Source: Azotimanducus chitobiosivorans
Lineage (GTDB): Bacteria > Pseudomonadota > Gammaproteobacteria > Pseudomonadales > Azotimanducaceae
Length of the DNA stretch: 64,000 nt
Reading direction: 5' to 3'
Assembly: GCA_965200235.1 (NCBI GenBank)
Contig: OZ241339.1
Location: 2,294,001-2,358,000, forward strand
The translations under genes and the position numbers were made by a program. Positions 8,380-16,584 of the stretch are shown here, in pieces (position 1 is the first letter of the stretch; each line of letters begins with the position of its first letter). The notes below the pieces were generated by a model that did no database searches, had not been told where the DNA came from, and was given only the letters and a program-made list of their open reading frames with translations.

Positions 8380-9007
8380 GGCCAGTCTCAAGTTTAGCCT
8401 TGACTTCACGCTTCACCCTCGCCGCAAGCCGGTCTTGGTGTTTGACGAGAAACGCCTCGACTCGATCAGGCTCCCAGTAGATGAGTTCGCGCAAGGCCCA
8501 TGACAGCGCCTTGACCACTGTGTCCGCTCGGTCGTCAACCAAGAGGCGTGCGACGGCGAGCGTTCGATCTGAATCGCCATAGCCGCCTCGCGTGCGTACA
8601 TTGAGGCCGGTCGTGGCAACAAGTGCTGCTCGCCGCCACCAAGGACTTTCGCTCGATGCCCAGCGTTCGATGTCCTGATCCGAGATCTGTCCTTCGCGCC
8701 AGCAGGGTCCGGCAAGACTCACGCAGAAGATGTCCACCGCGTGCCAGCTCGACATATCCGCGCCAAAGGCTTCAAGCCGAGTAATATCGAGCGAACGCAA
8801 GGCGCGGTCGTGTCCTTGCACCAATTCGCACGCAATCAGGCGATGACCTTTGGCGAGCAGCTCAAGCGCAACATCGACAACGGCTTCGGTAGGCCGTTCC
8901 CGCAGCTCGTCCAGTAGCCAGCGCCCGACTGTACGCAAGTGCGCTGTATCGGTGCGAGGCAGTGAATCAATGCGACCGATTGTGCGCCGCGTCCAATCCT
9001 CACTCAT
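8300..9007 (-). CDS. DNA alkylation repair (AlkD/HEAT-like) protein
   Basis: The product (235 residues) is built of short helical repeats, including LRTVGRWLLDELRERPTEAVVDVALELL, SSWHAVDIFCVSLAG and SESPWWRRAALVATTGLN. This layout is typical of AlkD-type (PF08713) DNA glycosylase-like HEAT proteins, which flip out alkylated bases without a base-specific pocket. The start is the ATG at 9007, which overlaps the stop of the upstream kinase gene as ATGA. The basic C-terminal tail overlaps the convergent lipoprotein gene by 80 bp. Confidence 0.7.
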   Translation of the reverse strand: MSEDWTRRTIGRIDSLPRTDTAHLRTVGRWLLDELRERPTEAVVDVALELLAKGHRLIACELVQGHDRALRSLDITRLEAFGADMSSWHAVDIFCVSLAGPCWREGQISDQDIERWASSESPWWRRAALVATTGLNVRTRGGYGDSDRTLAVARLLVDDRADTVVKALSWALRELIYWEPDRVEAFLVKHQDRLAARVKREVKAKLETGLKTAKARANPRRSRRDAPVSSSFALR

Positions 9008-10020
9008 TTCAGCGCCCGCAGGACCTCTTTTCGACGGCACGCCGCCTGCTCGAATAGCGCCCATTGACCGCACGCGCGGCGAAGGTTGTCACCCGGCGCG
9101 TCCACTTGGAAATACACATCGCCGTTCAGATGATCGCTGTAGAAGCGCAACGTCAGCATCAACGTGACATGCAGCAGCGCATCGAACAGCGCTTGGCGTT
9201 CAGGCGCGAGCGCACCCGCACCGGTTCGGAAACCTGCCGCAAACGCGCTCACGCGCGCAAGGTCGATTTCAGCTTCCGTATCATCTTCTGCCCCGAGCAC
9301 CGCGCCGGCGCGCACAAGGTCGCCAAAATCGAGTGCGCGCCTGTGCCACATGACGGTGTCCAAGTCGAGTACCGCGATCACCCGTTCACCGCTCGCATCA
9401 AATTGCACGTTGTTGAACTTGCAGTCGCCATGCACGATGCCGAAAGGCCCGGAGAGCATGGGTGCCTGTCCCTTCCGTGTAACGAGCGCATCGGCAAAGT
9501 CCACCGACGATGACAAACGCCCGCAGGCATCTGATTTGATCGCAAGTTCAAACCGGCTTGCTGCCACCGCGAAGTCCTGAAACCCGTCGATGCAGATGCG
9601 GAGCTGTTCAGGCGACAAGTTTGCAAGCGCGGCCTGAAAGCCACCGAACGCCTCGCCCGCAGCAAAGCACTGCGCGGTTGATTGCGGCAGATCCAGATTG
9701 AGGCTCGGTCCCAAATGCGCGAACGCGCGCCAGTAATCGCCCGCCTCATCGATCACGCAGGCTTTGCCAGCGCGCGCAGGAATACGCGCTGCCACTCGGT
9801 CGCGCACAAAGGGTTCAACAGCCTCGGCATTGGTAATGAGCGCCTGCGGGTCGCGAAACACCGTGCGATTCACTCTTTGCATAACGGCGATGGGCATGTC
9901 TTGCGACTCGACGAGGAACGTATCGTGTATGTGGCCTCGCCGCAGCCGCGTCAGCGTGTGCGATGACGAGCTGCCCTCGAACGCGCACCATGTCTCGATG
10001 AGCTTTGCAGTTTTGATCAG
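9004..10020 (-). CDS. N-acetylhexosamine kinase-like phosphotransferase (NahK/APH fold)
   Basis: The fold is that of aminoglycoside-phosphotransferase-like small-molecule kinases. A nucleotide-loop region GHIHDTFLVE lies near residue 30, the catalytic loop is FGIVHGDCKFNNVQFD, and the metal-binding segment is VIAVLDLDTVMW. The match to NahK-type N-acetylhexosamine 1-kinases (HGDCKFNN...LDLDT) and the hexosaminidase immediately upstream support phosphorylation of released GlcNAc/GalNAc. The start is unusual. No ATG, GTG or TTG occurs in frame between the hexosaminidase stop and the nucleotide loop. The best candidates are CTG at 10020, overlapping the upstream stop as CTGA, or the ATC after it, 6 nt from AAGGAG. 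Confidence 0.78.
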   Translation of the reverse strand: MIKTAKLIETWCAFEGSSSSHTLTRLRRGHIHDTFLVESQDMPIAVMQRVNRTVFRDPQALITNAEAVEPFVRDRVAARIPARAGKACVIDEAGDYWRAFAHLGPSLNLDLPQSTAQCFAAGEAFGGFQAALANLSPEQLRICIDGFQDFAVAASRFELAIKSDACGRLSSSVDFADALVTRKGQAPMLSGPFGIVHGDCKFNNVQFDASGERVIAVLDLDTVMWHRRALDFGDLVRAGAVLGAEDDTEAEIDLARVSAFAAGFRTGAGALAPERQALFDALLHVTLMLTLRFYSDHLNGDVYFQVDAPGDNLRRACGQWALFEQAACRRKEVLRALK

Positions 10021-11795
10021 AGGCTCCTTAGCACCGCAAGAGTCAACTCCGCGACGGGCGATTGATCGTGCTTCTGATGAAACGTCTCCAAGTCCATTCG
10101 CCCGTCCACAACATCCGCGAAATCGGCAAGACGCTCGGAGAGCGGCAGAATCTCGCGAATCTGCGGCATTCGCTCGGCGAGATGTTTGACGGTCGCGTAC
10201 TGCGCCCGCCAACGCACCGCAAACTCGCGCTTGTCTGTAGCGCGAGAGAAGCGCACCGCTTCTTGGCTCTCCGGGTCCACAAAGTCCACTGGACGGTCGA
10301 GTGGCGAATCGACATCATAGGGGCGAGGTGCGGCTTCATCACGGTCTTCGATTCGCTCAAGCATGGCGGGACCGAGCACGCGAGCGTACCACTTGACCGG
10401 CTCAAGACAAGCGAGCAGCAACGCGAGGTGCGCGTGCTCATCCGGGCTGAGTCCGAGACTGTCTAGCCACGCGCTCGGGCCAACTCGAATATCAGCGATT
10501 CGGTACAGATGGGCATCAGAGCGTGATCTATCGGGAGGCACGGAGTCCGGTCCATACCAGAATCGACTCGCGATGGCAGGCATCCGACTCCAAAGGCGCG
10601 TATCGAGTTGGTGTTCGCCAACAAGTTCGCCCCAGAGACAGGCTTCGCCGCCCAAGACCGGACCGTTCCCGCTACCCTCGAACGAATCTGCGAGCGGTGC
10701 CGTGCGTGTCTCATACCACGCAAGTGCCGCTCGAACATCGGCGAGGGCGGGATGGCTGAGCAGCGCCGCCTGCGCGGCCTCATTGTCCGCACTTGGGTCG
10801 AAGGCGTGATGCGCATCTGATGGAAACATGAGATCAAGATAATAGGATGCGGAAAGAATGTTCGCGTGGCCTTGGCGCCGCGCAGCGTCAAGAAGCTTTG
10901 GATGACGCCACGCTTGCACGCATGACGACGGCGGCAAATTGGCAGCAAGCGCTTCATCCCAGAAGATCGCACGCTTGCCGTGACGCGAGGCAGTGTCGAC
11001 AAGAAACGCGGCGAAATCGTCCGGCTGCGCGTAGCCTTCGCATTCATCGCCACCCAAGTGAATATACGTGTCGGGAAAGATCCCCGCGAGCTCGGCGATG
11101 ATCTCGCCAATCGCTTCTCGAACATCCGCCCGTTCGCAGTCCACATATGCTTGATGCACGCCGAAAGATCGAGACGGTGCCTGAGGGGCCTGTCCCTTGG
11201 CAAGCTCGGGGCACAGCGCGAGCAGCGCGGTCGCATGGCCCGGCAGGTCGATCTCCGGCACCACGCGGATGCCAAGCGTGGCTGCGAATTCGACCAATTC
11301 GCCTAGCTCGCGTCGTTGATAGTGCGGCCAAGGCGGCGTGCGCCCAAGCAGCGCGAGACGAATGCCTTGATCATCTGACAGGTGCAGATGCAGCACGTTG
11401 AGCCTGCACGCCCACATGCCGAGAAGGGTGCGCTTGAGAGCGCTGATGCTTAAGAAGTGCCGTGCGGGGTCGAGCAACAGGCCACGCCAAGCATGGCGCG
11501 GCGCATCCTTTGCATCGGCGTCTGCGTCGGCATCCGGGAGGTTGCCGTCCGCATCAACCATCTCGGCGATGCGAGACAATGCCCGCATCGCGCCCCATGC
11601 TGTCGGCGCGGTCACTTCCACCTTGTCGCTGCGGATTCGAAGGGCAAAGGATTCATCCATGTCAAGCCTCGGCCATTCCGATGTGTCGTCGTCAACTCGA
11701 ATCTCCGCATGGCCGACTTCCCATACTGTGCGCAAAAGGTCAAGCGAGCGCTTGAGTTGGTTTTTTGATCGAGTGGAAGCTGAAATTGTGTCCAT
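10017..11795 (-). CDS. Beta-N-acetylhexosaminidase, GH20
   Basis: The 592-residue enzyme has an N-terminal alpha/beta domain (1-100) followed by a TIM barrel beginning WRGLLLDPARHFLS. The catalytic pair is D250-E251 in HLGGDEC, the GH20 motif where Asp orients the substrate acetamido group and Glu is the acid. Other GH20 landmarks are LHLHLSDDQG, PEIDLPGHA and GGEACLWGE. It should cut terminal GlcNAc/GalNAc from chitooligosaccharides or glycans. No signal peptide is visible, so it probably works in the cytoplasm on imported oligosaccharides. A short Asp-Ala repeat (DADADADAK) sits at about residues 88-96. It heads an operon with the kinase and the AlkD-like gene. Confidence 0.9.
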   Translation of the reverse strand: MDTISASTRSKNQLKRSLDLLRTVWEVGHAEIRVDDDTSEWPRLDMDESFALRIRSDKVEVTAPTAWGAMRALSRIAEMVDADGNLPDADADADAKDAPRHAWRGLLLDPARHFLSISALKRTLLGMWACRLNVLHLHLSDDQGIRLALLGRTPPWPHYQRRELGELVEFAATLGIRVVPEIDLPGHATALLALCPELAKGQAPQAPSRSFGVHQAYVDCERADVREAIGEIIAELAGIFPDTYIHLGGDECEGYAQPDDFAAFLVDTASRHGKRAIFWDEALAANLPPSSCVQAWRHPKLLDAARRQGHANILSASYYLDLMFPSDAHHAFDPSADNEAAQAALLSHPALADVRAALAWYETRTAPLADSFEGSGNGPVLGGEACLWGELVGEHQLDTRLWSRMPAIASRFWYGPDSVPPDRSRSDAHLYRIADIRVGPSAWLDSLGLSPDEHAHLALLLACLEPVKWYARVLGPAMLERIEDRDEAAPRPYDVDSPLDRPVDFVDPESQEAVRFSRATDKREFAVRWRAQYATVKHLAERMPQIREILPLSERLADFADVVDGRMDLETFHQKHDQSPVAELTLAVLRSL

Positions 11796-11802
11796 GGTCT
11801 AG

Positions 11803-11835
11803 CGCCTGTTGAAAAAGAGCGATTTTTGGCGCAGG
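11803..11835. mobile_element. Solo relic of an IS5-type terminal repeat
   Basis: After CTAG (11799-11802), the sequence gcctgttgaaaaag followed by gcgatt and ggcg matches the left end of the complete IS5-family element at 60302. No transposase is attached. A small GC hairpin (aggcgg/ccgcct) follows at about 11832-11848. Confidence 0.5.
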
Positions 11836-11845
11836 CGGCTTCCGC

Positions 11846-12637
11846 CTACGTCCCGCGATGCACTTTGAGCGCCCGAACTTCAGATCGAAGTTCGGCGATT
11901 TCCCGCGTCAGGGCTTCAATGGGCGTTTCATCATGCCTCTCGTGGCTCGATACATAGTTCACCGCGTTGACGATAATGGCAATGAACAGATTGAGCACGG
12001 TGAACGACGACAGCAGGATGAAGACGACGAAGAACAGCCACGCATACGGATAGAGTTCCATGACTGGTCGGACAATGCCCATCGACCAGGATTCGAGCGT
12101 CATGATCTGAAAGAGCGAGAAGGCGGAGCGCCCTACCGAGCCAAACCAAGCGTCGAATTCGGTGCCGAAGAGCGTCGTTGCCATTACAGCGGCAACATAG
12201 AACAACAGGCACAGCAGCATCGCGATCGAGCCCATGCCGGGCAGCGCGCGCAGCAGTCCTTCAATGACCGTTCGCATGCCAGTCACCGCCGAGATCAGCC
12301 GGAAGGCGCGCACGATGCGCAGCATTCTCAATATCGACATGTTGTCGGTGGCAGGCATCAAGGTCACCGCCACCACAACAAAGTCGAATATATTCCAAGC
12401 GCTGCGGAAAAAACTAAGCCTGTAGACGAATAGCTTGACGAGCAGTTCGACGACAAAGAACGCGATGGCGGCTCGGTCAATAAGCGAAAGCACGCTTCCG
12501 TAGTGCGTCTTGAACCACGGCGAGGTTTCGAGGCCAAGCGTCGCCGAATTCACCAGAATGACCGCAATCACCGTGTTTTGGAACGCGGAGGATTCAACAA
12601 TGGCGCGAAGCCGCGCCGTGAAGCTATCCAAACTCAT
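11846..12637 (-). CDS. Bacterial voltage-gated sodium channel (NaChBac family)
   Basis: The 263-residue single-domain channel has six transmembrane helices. S4 carries arginines every third residue (LRMLRIVRAFRLISAV) and senses voltage. The pore loop contains TLESWSMGIVRP, the selectivity filter of NaChBac/NavAb channels, where the Glu ring selects Na+. S6 ends FTVLNLFIAIIVNAV, and a short coiled coil (EALTREIAELRSEVRALK) closes the protein, as needed for tetramer assembly. The start is the ATG at 12637; the frame is open upstream into the divergent recQ gene, but that part shows no helix. Such channels are common in marine and alkaliphilic bacteria. Confidence 0.9.
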   Translation of the reverse strand: MSLDSFTARLRAIVESSAFQNTVIAVILVNSATLGLETSPWFKTHYGSVLSLIDRAAIAFFVVELLVKLFVYRLSFFRSAWNIFDFVVVAVTLMPATDNMSILRMLRIVRAFRLISAVTGMRTVIEGLLRALPGMGSIAMLLCLLFYVAAVMATTLFGTEFDAWFGSVGRSAFSLFQIMTLESWSMGIVRPVMELYPYAWLFFVVFILLSSFTVLNLFIAIIVNAVNYVSSHERHDETPIEALTREIAELRSEVRALKVHRGT

Positions 12638-12720
12638 GTGTGCAGGGCGCCGAACTTCGCGAGACTGAGAAGCACGGCAATATAATCGCTCAGGAAGCCA
12701 GTTGGTGAAAACACATACCC

Positions 12721-14559
12721 ATGTGCGCGGCATTGAACGAAACATCTTTGAAGAGCTTGGCCCAGAAGGTGTTGCAAGAAACCTTCGGCTTTGAGTCGTT
12801 CCGCCCAGGTCAAGAGGCAGCGATTGATGCCCTGCTTGCGGGGCAGCACGCGCTCATCGTCATGCCGACAGGGTCGGGCAAATCGATGTGCTTTCAAGTG
12901 CCAGCACTTGTCAAAGAAGGCTTTGCGGTGGTCGTCTCGCCGCTCATCGCGCTTATGCAGGATCAGGTCTCGGCGCTCAAGCTCGCTGGTATTGCGGCTG
13001 ACAGCATCAACTCTGGCAACAGTTGGCAAGACAACGACGATGCGTGGCAGCGAGTCACCCAAGGCGAAACGAAGCTCCTCTACCTCTCGCCCGAGCGCTT
13101 GATGAGCGAGCCGATGCTCGATGATCTGCAAGCACTGCCGGTGAGTCTCATCGCCATTGACGAAGCGCACTGCATCTCGCAGTGGGGGCCGTCGTTCCGG
13201 CCGGAATACGAGGACTTGACGCGACTGCCGGAACTGTTTCCGGACACGCCCATCGCCGCGCTGACGGCGACCGCCGATGAAGTGACGCGCGAAGACATCG
13301 CGGCCAGGCTGTTCGCGAACAAGGTTTCTCAGTTCGTGCTTGGCTTCGACAGGCCGAACATCCGCCTGTCTGTCGCCAACAAGCAGACATGGAAGACGCA
13401 GCTTCGCGAATTTATCAGCCGCCATGCGGGGGAGAGCGGCATCATCTATTGCCTGTCGCGCCGCAAGACCGTCGAAACCGCCGCGCTGCTTGCGGCTGAC
13501 GGCGTCCGCGTGCTTGCCTATCACGCAGGCATGGACAAGGATGACCGCGAAGTCAATCAAAACATGTTCATGAGCGAATCAGGCATCGTCATGGTGGCGA
13601 CTGTTGCTTTCGGCATGGGCATCGACAAGTCGGATGTGCGCTTCGTCCTGCATATGGACTTGCCCGGCAGCCTCGAAGCCTACTATCAAGAGATCGGGCG
13701 CGCCGGGCGCGATGGCGAACCAGCCGAAGCGCACATGCTCTACGGACTCGCCGACATGGCCATGCGGCGTCGCTTTATCGAAGAGGAGAATGCCGGTGAT
13801 GAACGAAAACGACGCGAGCACAAGCGCCTTGACGCCCTCTTGGGATATTGCGAAGCACCGACATGTCGCCGCGTTGCGCTCTTGCGCTACTTCGGCGAGC
13901 ACGCTGAAGCTTGCGGAAACTGTGATGTATGCCTTGACCCGGTCGAGCTTGAAGACGGCACTATCGATGCGCAGAAACTCTTATCCGCCGTCTACCGGTC
14001 TGGGCAAAGATTCGGCGCGGCGCACGTCATCGACATCGTGCGCGGTAGTGAGACCGAGCGCATTCAGAAATGGGGCCATCATCGCTTGAAGACCTTTGGC
14101 GTCGGCGCTGAACGCAGCAAGGACGAATGGCGCTCGATCGTTCGGCAATTGGTGGCCGCCGGGCATTTGCGCTTGGATATCGCCGGCTACGGCGGACTTT
14201 CGATCACGCGCGCTGGCAATGACCTACTGCGCGGACGCGGCGAGTTCCGCTATCGCAAGGACAAGCTCGTCAAGGCCACGCGCAAGACGCGCGAGATCGT
14301 CTTGAAAAAGAAGCCGGAGCTAAGCGATGAGGACATGCCGCTGCTCGATGCGCTGCGGGCATTGCGTCTCGACTTGGCGCAAGCGCGCGGCGTGCCGGCC
14401 TATGTCATTTTTCCTGACCGGAGTCTCGTGGAGATGGCGGAGAAGCGGCCGAGCACGACCGAAGAATTCAGTGAAATCAATGGCGTCGGCGCGGTCAAGC
14501 TCAAGAATTTCGCTGAAGCGTTCTTGTCGGTCATCGCATCGAAACGAGATGCTGAATGA
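12721..14559 (+). CDS. recQ: ATP-dependent DNA helicase RecQ
   Basis: The protein (612 residues) is full length. The helicase core has Walker A PTGSGKS at about 49-55, DEAH at 147-150 and motif VI as YYQEIGRAGRDGEP. A RecQ C-terminal zinc domain follows, with cysteines in GYCEAPTCRR and CGNCDVC, then a winged helix and an HRDC domain ending GVGAVKLKNFAEAFL. It unwinds recombination intermediates 3' to 5'. It is transcribed divergently from the sodium channel. Confidence 0.95.
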   Translation: MCAALNETSLKSLAQKVLQETFGFESFRPGQEAAIDALLAGQHALIVMPTGSGKSMCFQVPALVKEGFAVVVSPLIALMQDQVSALKLAGIAADSINSGNSWQDNDDAWQRVTQGETKLLYLSPERLMSEPMLDDLQALPVSLIAIDEAHCISQWGPSFRPEYEDLTRLPELFPDTPIAALTATADEVTREDIAARLFANKVSQFVLGFDRPNIRLSVANKQTWKTQLREFISRHAGESGIIYCLSRRKTVETAALLAADGVRVLAYHAGMDKDDREVNQNMFMSESGIVMVATVAFGMGIDKSDVRFVLHMDLPGSLEAYYQEIGRAGRDGEPAEAHMLYGLADMAMRRRFIEEENAGDERKRREHKRLDALLGYCEAPTCRRVALLRYFGEHAEACGNCDVCLDPVELEDGTIDAQKLLSAVYRSGQRFGAAHVIDIVRGSETERIQKWGHHRLKTFGVGAERSKDEWRSIVRQLVAAGHLRLDIAGYGGLSITRAGNDLLRGRGEFRYRKDKLVKATRKTREIVLKKKPELSDEDMPLLDALRALRLDLAQARGVPAYVIFPDRSLVEMAEKRPSTTEEFSEINGVGAVKLKNFAEAFLSVIASKRDAE

Positions 14560-14575
14560 TTGAGCGTTTGCCGAG

Positions 14576-15124
14576 TTACGGCACCAGCGTCTCGCGAGCG
14601 CCCGTCGTCTGATCAAACCGCTCCCGCAAGTGTTTTCCGTCAGCTTGAAGTTGCAGTCGCTCCATGTTGACAATATGAATCATCGCGCCTGAAGCGCCCG
14701 GTGGTGGCACGTCTTTGGCGTCGCTCTGCGCGAGCAGTTGGTCAAGTGAGCGATCGGATTCGATCACGCTACCTTGCGGCTTTGTTTCGTAGAGCCAGTC
14801 GAGGGTCTTCGAGATTGCCGGTCGGCGTGGCCAGTGCGTGTCGATGACCTCCCTCGGCATCGGCGCGAGCGTCACGCAGAGCCGATACTGCACCTTGATC
14901 GAATCCCAGTAGGTCAGGAGTTCGGTTTGCGGTGTCAGCACGAGTTGACCGGCCTTCGATGAATGCTCGCTGTAGAACACGCCAAGGCCGCCGTCGAGGT
15001 CTCGCAGCACCAGAATACGCAGACGTGGGCATGTCCTGTCAAGGCTCGCAAGCACACACAGTTCCGCCCACGGGTCCTTGGCCGCGCGCGCGCGATCGCG
15101 ATCAGCGAGAAACTGTCCGATCAT
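14576..15124 (-). CDS. PdxH-like flavin-binding (PNPOx family) protein
   Basis: The protein is 182 residues from the ATG at 15124, which overlaps the sixA-like stop as ATGA. The order of elements, with ELCVLASLDRTCPRLRILVLRDL, the region SSKAGQLVLTPQTELLTYWDSIKVQYRLCVTLAP and the following WPRRP...LDWLYE, matches pyridoxamine 5'-phosphate oxidase-like split-barrel flavoproteins of the Alr4036 type. Whether it oxidises PNP/PMP is unclear. It is the last gene of the LLM/sixA/PNPOx operon. Confidence 0.68.
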   Translation of the reverse strand: MIGQFLADRDRARAAKDPWAELCVLASLDRTCPRLRILVLRDLDGGLGVFYSEHSSKAGQLVLTPQTELLTYWDSIKVQYRLCVTLAPMPREVIDTHWPRRPAISKTLDWLYETKPQGSVIESDRSLDQLLAQSDAKDVPPPGASGAMIHIVNMERLQLQADGKHLRERFDQTTGARETLVP

Positions 15125-15609
15125 TGCACGCCGCCCTTCGGAGTGCGCAGCAAGTCGAGCTGCGCGGCGCCAAAATCGAGTTCGCGCCAAGAGCACTTGA
15201 CCGAGAAGCGCACGAGCCCGCATGTTGGCAGCACATCAATCACAGGGCTGCCTGAGAGGGCATTGACAAAGTAGGTGATGCCGGGGTTGTGTCCGGCGAT
15301 CAACAGCGACTCGACGGAGTCCTCGACCTCGCACACAACGCGCAGCATGGTGTCCGCATCGCCATGATAAATGCGCATATCAGTCAGAAAACGCGCGCTC
15401 GGGCAGGCTGTACGGGCCGCCTCGGCAGTGCGCGCAGCACGCAGCGCGGGCGATGTCACAATCCGCTGCGGCAAATATTCTTGACCGTGCAGCCAATCGC
15501 GAAGCGCTTCGGCGTTGCGCACGCCCCGTTCATTGAGGTCCCGGTCGAAGTCTGGCAGCGCTCTCGACCAGTCCGACTTGGCGTGGCGCAGCACCCAAAG
15601 CCTATTCAT
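15121..15609 (-). CDS. SixA-type phosphohistidine phosphatase (histidine phosphatase superfamily)
   Basis: The N-terminal LWVLRHAKSDW holds the RHA/G motif whose histidine becomes phosphorylated, and LLIAGHNPGITYFVNAL supplies the second catalytic histidine. At 162 residues it has the length of SixA, which dephosphorylates phosphohistidine on histidine-phosphotransfer proteins. Residues DFDRDLNERGVRNAEAL match the family. The ATG at 15609 overlaps the upstream LLM gene stop by 8 nt and the 3' end overlaps the next gene as ATGA. A tight three-gene operon is therefore likely. Confidence 0.85.
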   Translation of the reverse strand: MNRLWVLRHAKSDWSRALPDFDRDLNERGVRNAEALRDWLHGQEYLPQRIVTSPALRAARTAEAARTACPSARFLTDMRIYHGDADTMLRVVCEVEDSVESLLIAGHNPGITYFVNALSGSPVIDVLPTCGLVRFSVKCSWRELDFGAAQLDLLRTPKGGVQ

Positions 15610-16510
15610 AGGCGTCAATGAGTTCTTGGAACGCCACCTGCTGATTGCCCGCGGCCGAGGATGGCACCAAGATGATCGTTTTAATGCCGCTCTCATACCA
15701 AGCCTCCACGCCCTCGCGCACCTTGGCGGCGCTGCCGAAAAGCGTCACGTCTGCAAGCCACTTGTCGCTCATGCAGGCGGTGACGGCATCGCGGTCGCGC
15801 GTCGCGAGCGCCGCTTCAATCGCTGTCATTTCCTCCTCGTAGCCGGCTTCTTTCCAGTAGTTGCGATAGTTGGTCATCGATACATAGGTGATCATGGTGC
15901 GCCGGTGCACTGCTTTCGCCGCGGCTTCATCGTCACAAACGCAGGTAGGAATCATCGCGCCGATGAAGAAATCGTCGCCGCTGCGCTGCGCCTGCGAGAG
16001 CACCGAGAGACTTTCCGACATATGCGACCTGGCGCCATTGGCGAACACCATGCCGTCGCCAATCTCACCGGCGAGCGCGATCATGCGTTTGCGCATCGCG
16101 GCGAGGACGATTGGCGGGAGTTCACCAGCTCTCGGCACGGCGCGCAACGCCTCGACAAACGCCCGAACGTCGGCAAGCGGCTTGCCAGCGGTGACACCGG
16201 CGCGGTCAAGCATGGGCTTGTGGCTGACGCCGATGCCAAAACGAAAGCGCCCGTTGCTCACTTCAGAGACAAACGCCGCGGAGTAGGCGAATTCTTGGGG
16301 GATCCGATGGTAGATGGGGACGATGCTCGTGCCGAGCGCTACTGCGGACGTTCGCATCGCGATCGCGAGGCTGAGCGACAGGCCCTCGGTGAGGCTCGTG
16401 CAATAGATGCCTTCGAAGCCTTGACGTTCGATTTCCTGTGCGAGGTCGAGGATTGCTTGGCGCTTGCCCGGAAGCGCGGCGAGGCTGACGGAGGGTTTGG
16501 GCGGAATCAT
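15602..16510 (-). CDS. LLM-class flavin-dependent oxidoreductase
   Basis: The protein is a TIM barrel of the luciferase-like monooxygenase class, recognised by GFEGIYCTSLTEGLSLSLAIAM, ALGTSIVPIYHRIPQEFAYSAAFVSEVSNGRFRFGIGVSH and GDGMVFANG. Such proteins use F420 or FMN; the cofactor cannot be decided here. The start is the ATG at 16510. It is the first gene of the operon with sixA-like and PNPOx genes and diverges from the ABC-F gene. Confidence 0.82.
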   Translation of the reverse strand: MIPPKPSVSLAALPGKRQAILDLAQEIERQGFEGIYCTSLTEGLSLSLAIAMRTSAVALGTSIVPIYHRIPQEFAYSAAFVSEVSNGRFRFGIGVSHKPMLDRAGVTAGKPLADVRAFVEALRAVPRAGELPPIVLAAMRKRMIALAGEIGDGMVFANGARSHMSESLSVLSQAQRSGDDFFIGAMIPTCVCDDEAAAKAVHRRTMITYVSMTNYRNYWKEAGYEEEMTAIEAALATRDRDAVTACMSDKWLADVTLFGSAAKVREGVEAWYESGIKTIILVPSSAAGNQQVAFQELIDAYE

Positions 16511-16584
16511 AGTTTCTTTGCATGCCAATACGAGAATCGAGCGAGAATACAACACTTCCCACCATCATCTGAATTCGCACCGTC

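Noticed and set aside
12721..13560. Long minus-strand frame opposite recQ
   Set aside because: Composition is that of an antisense shadow. All helicase motifs are on the plus strand.
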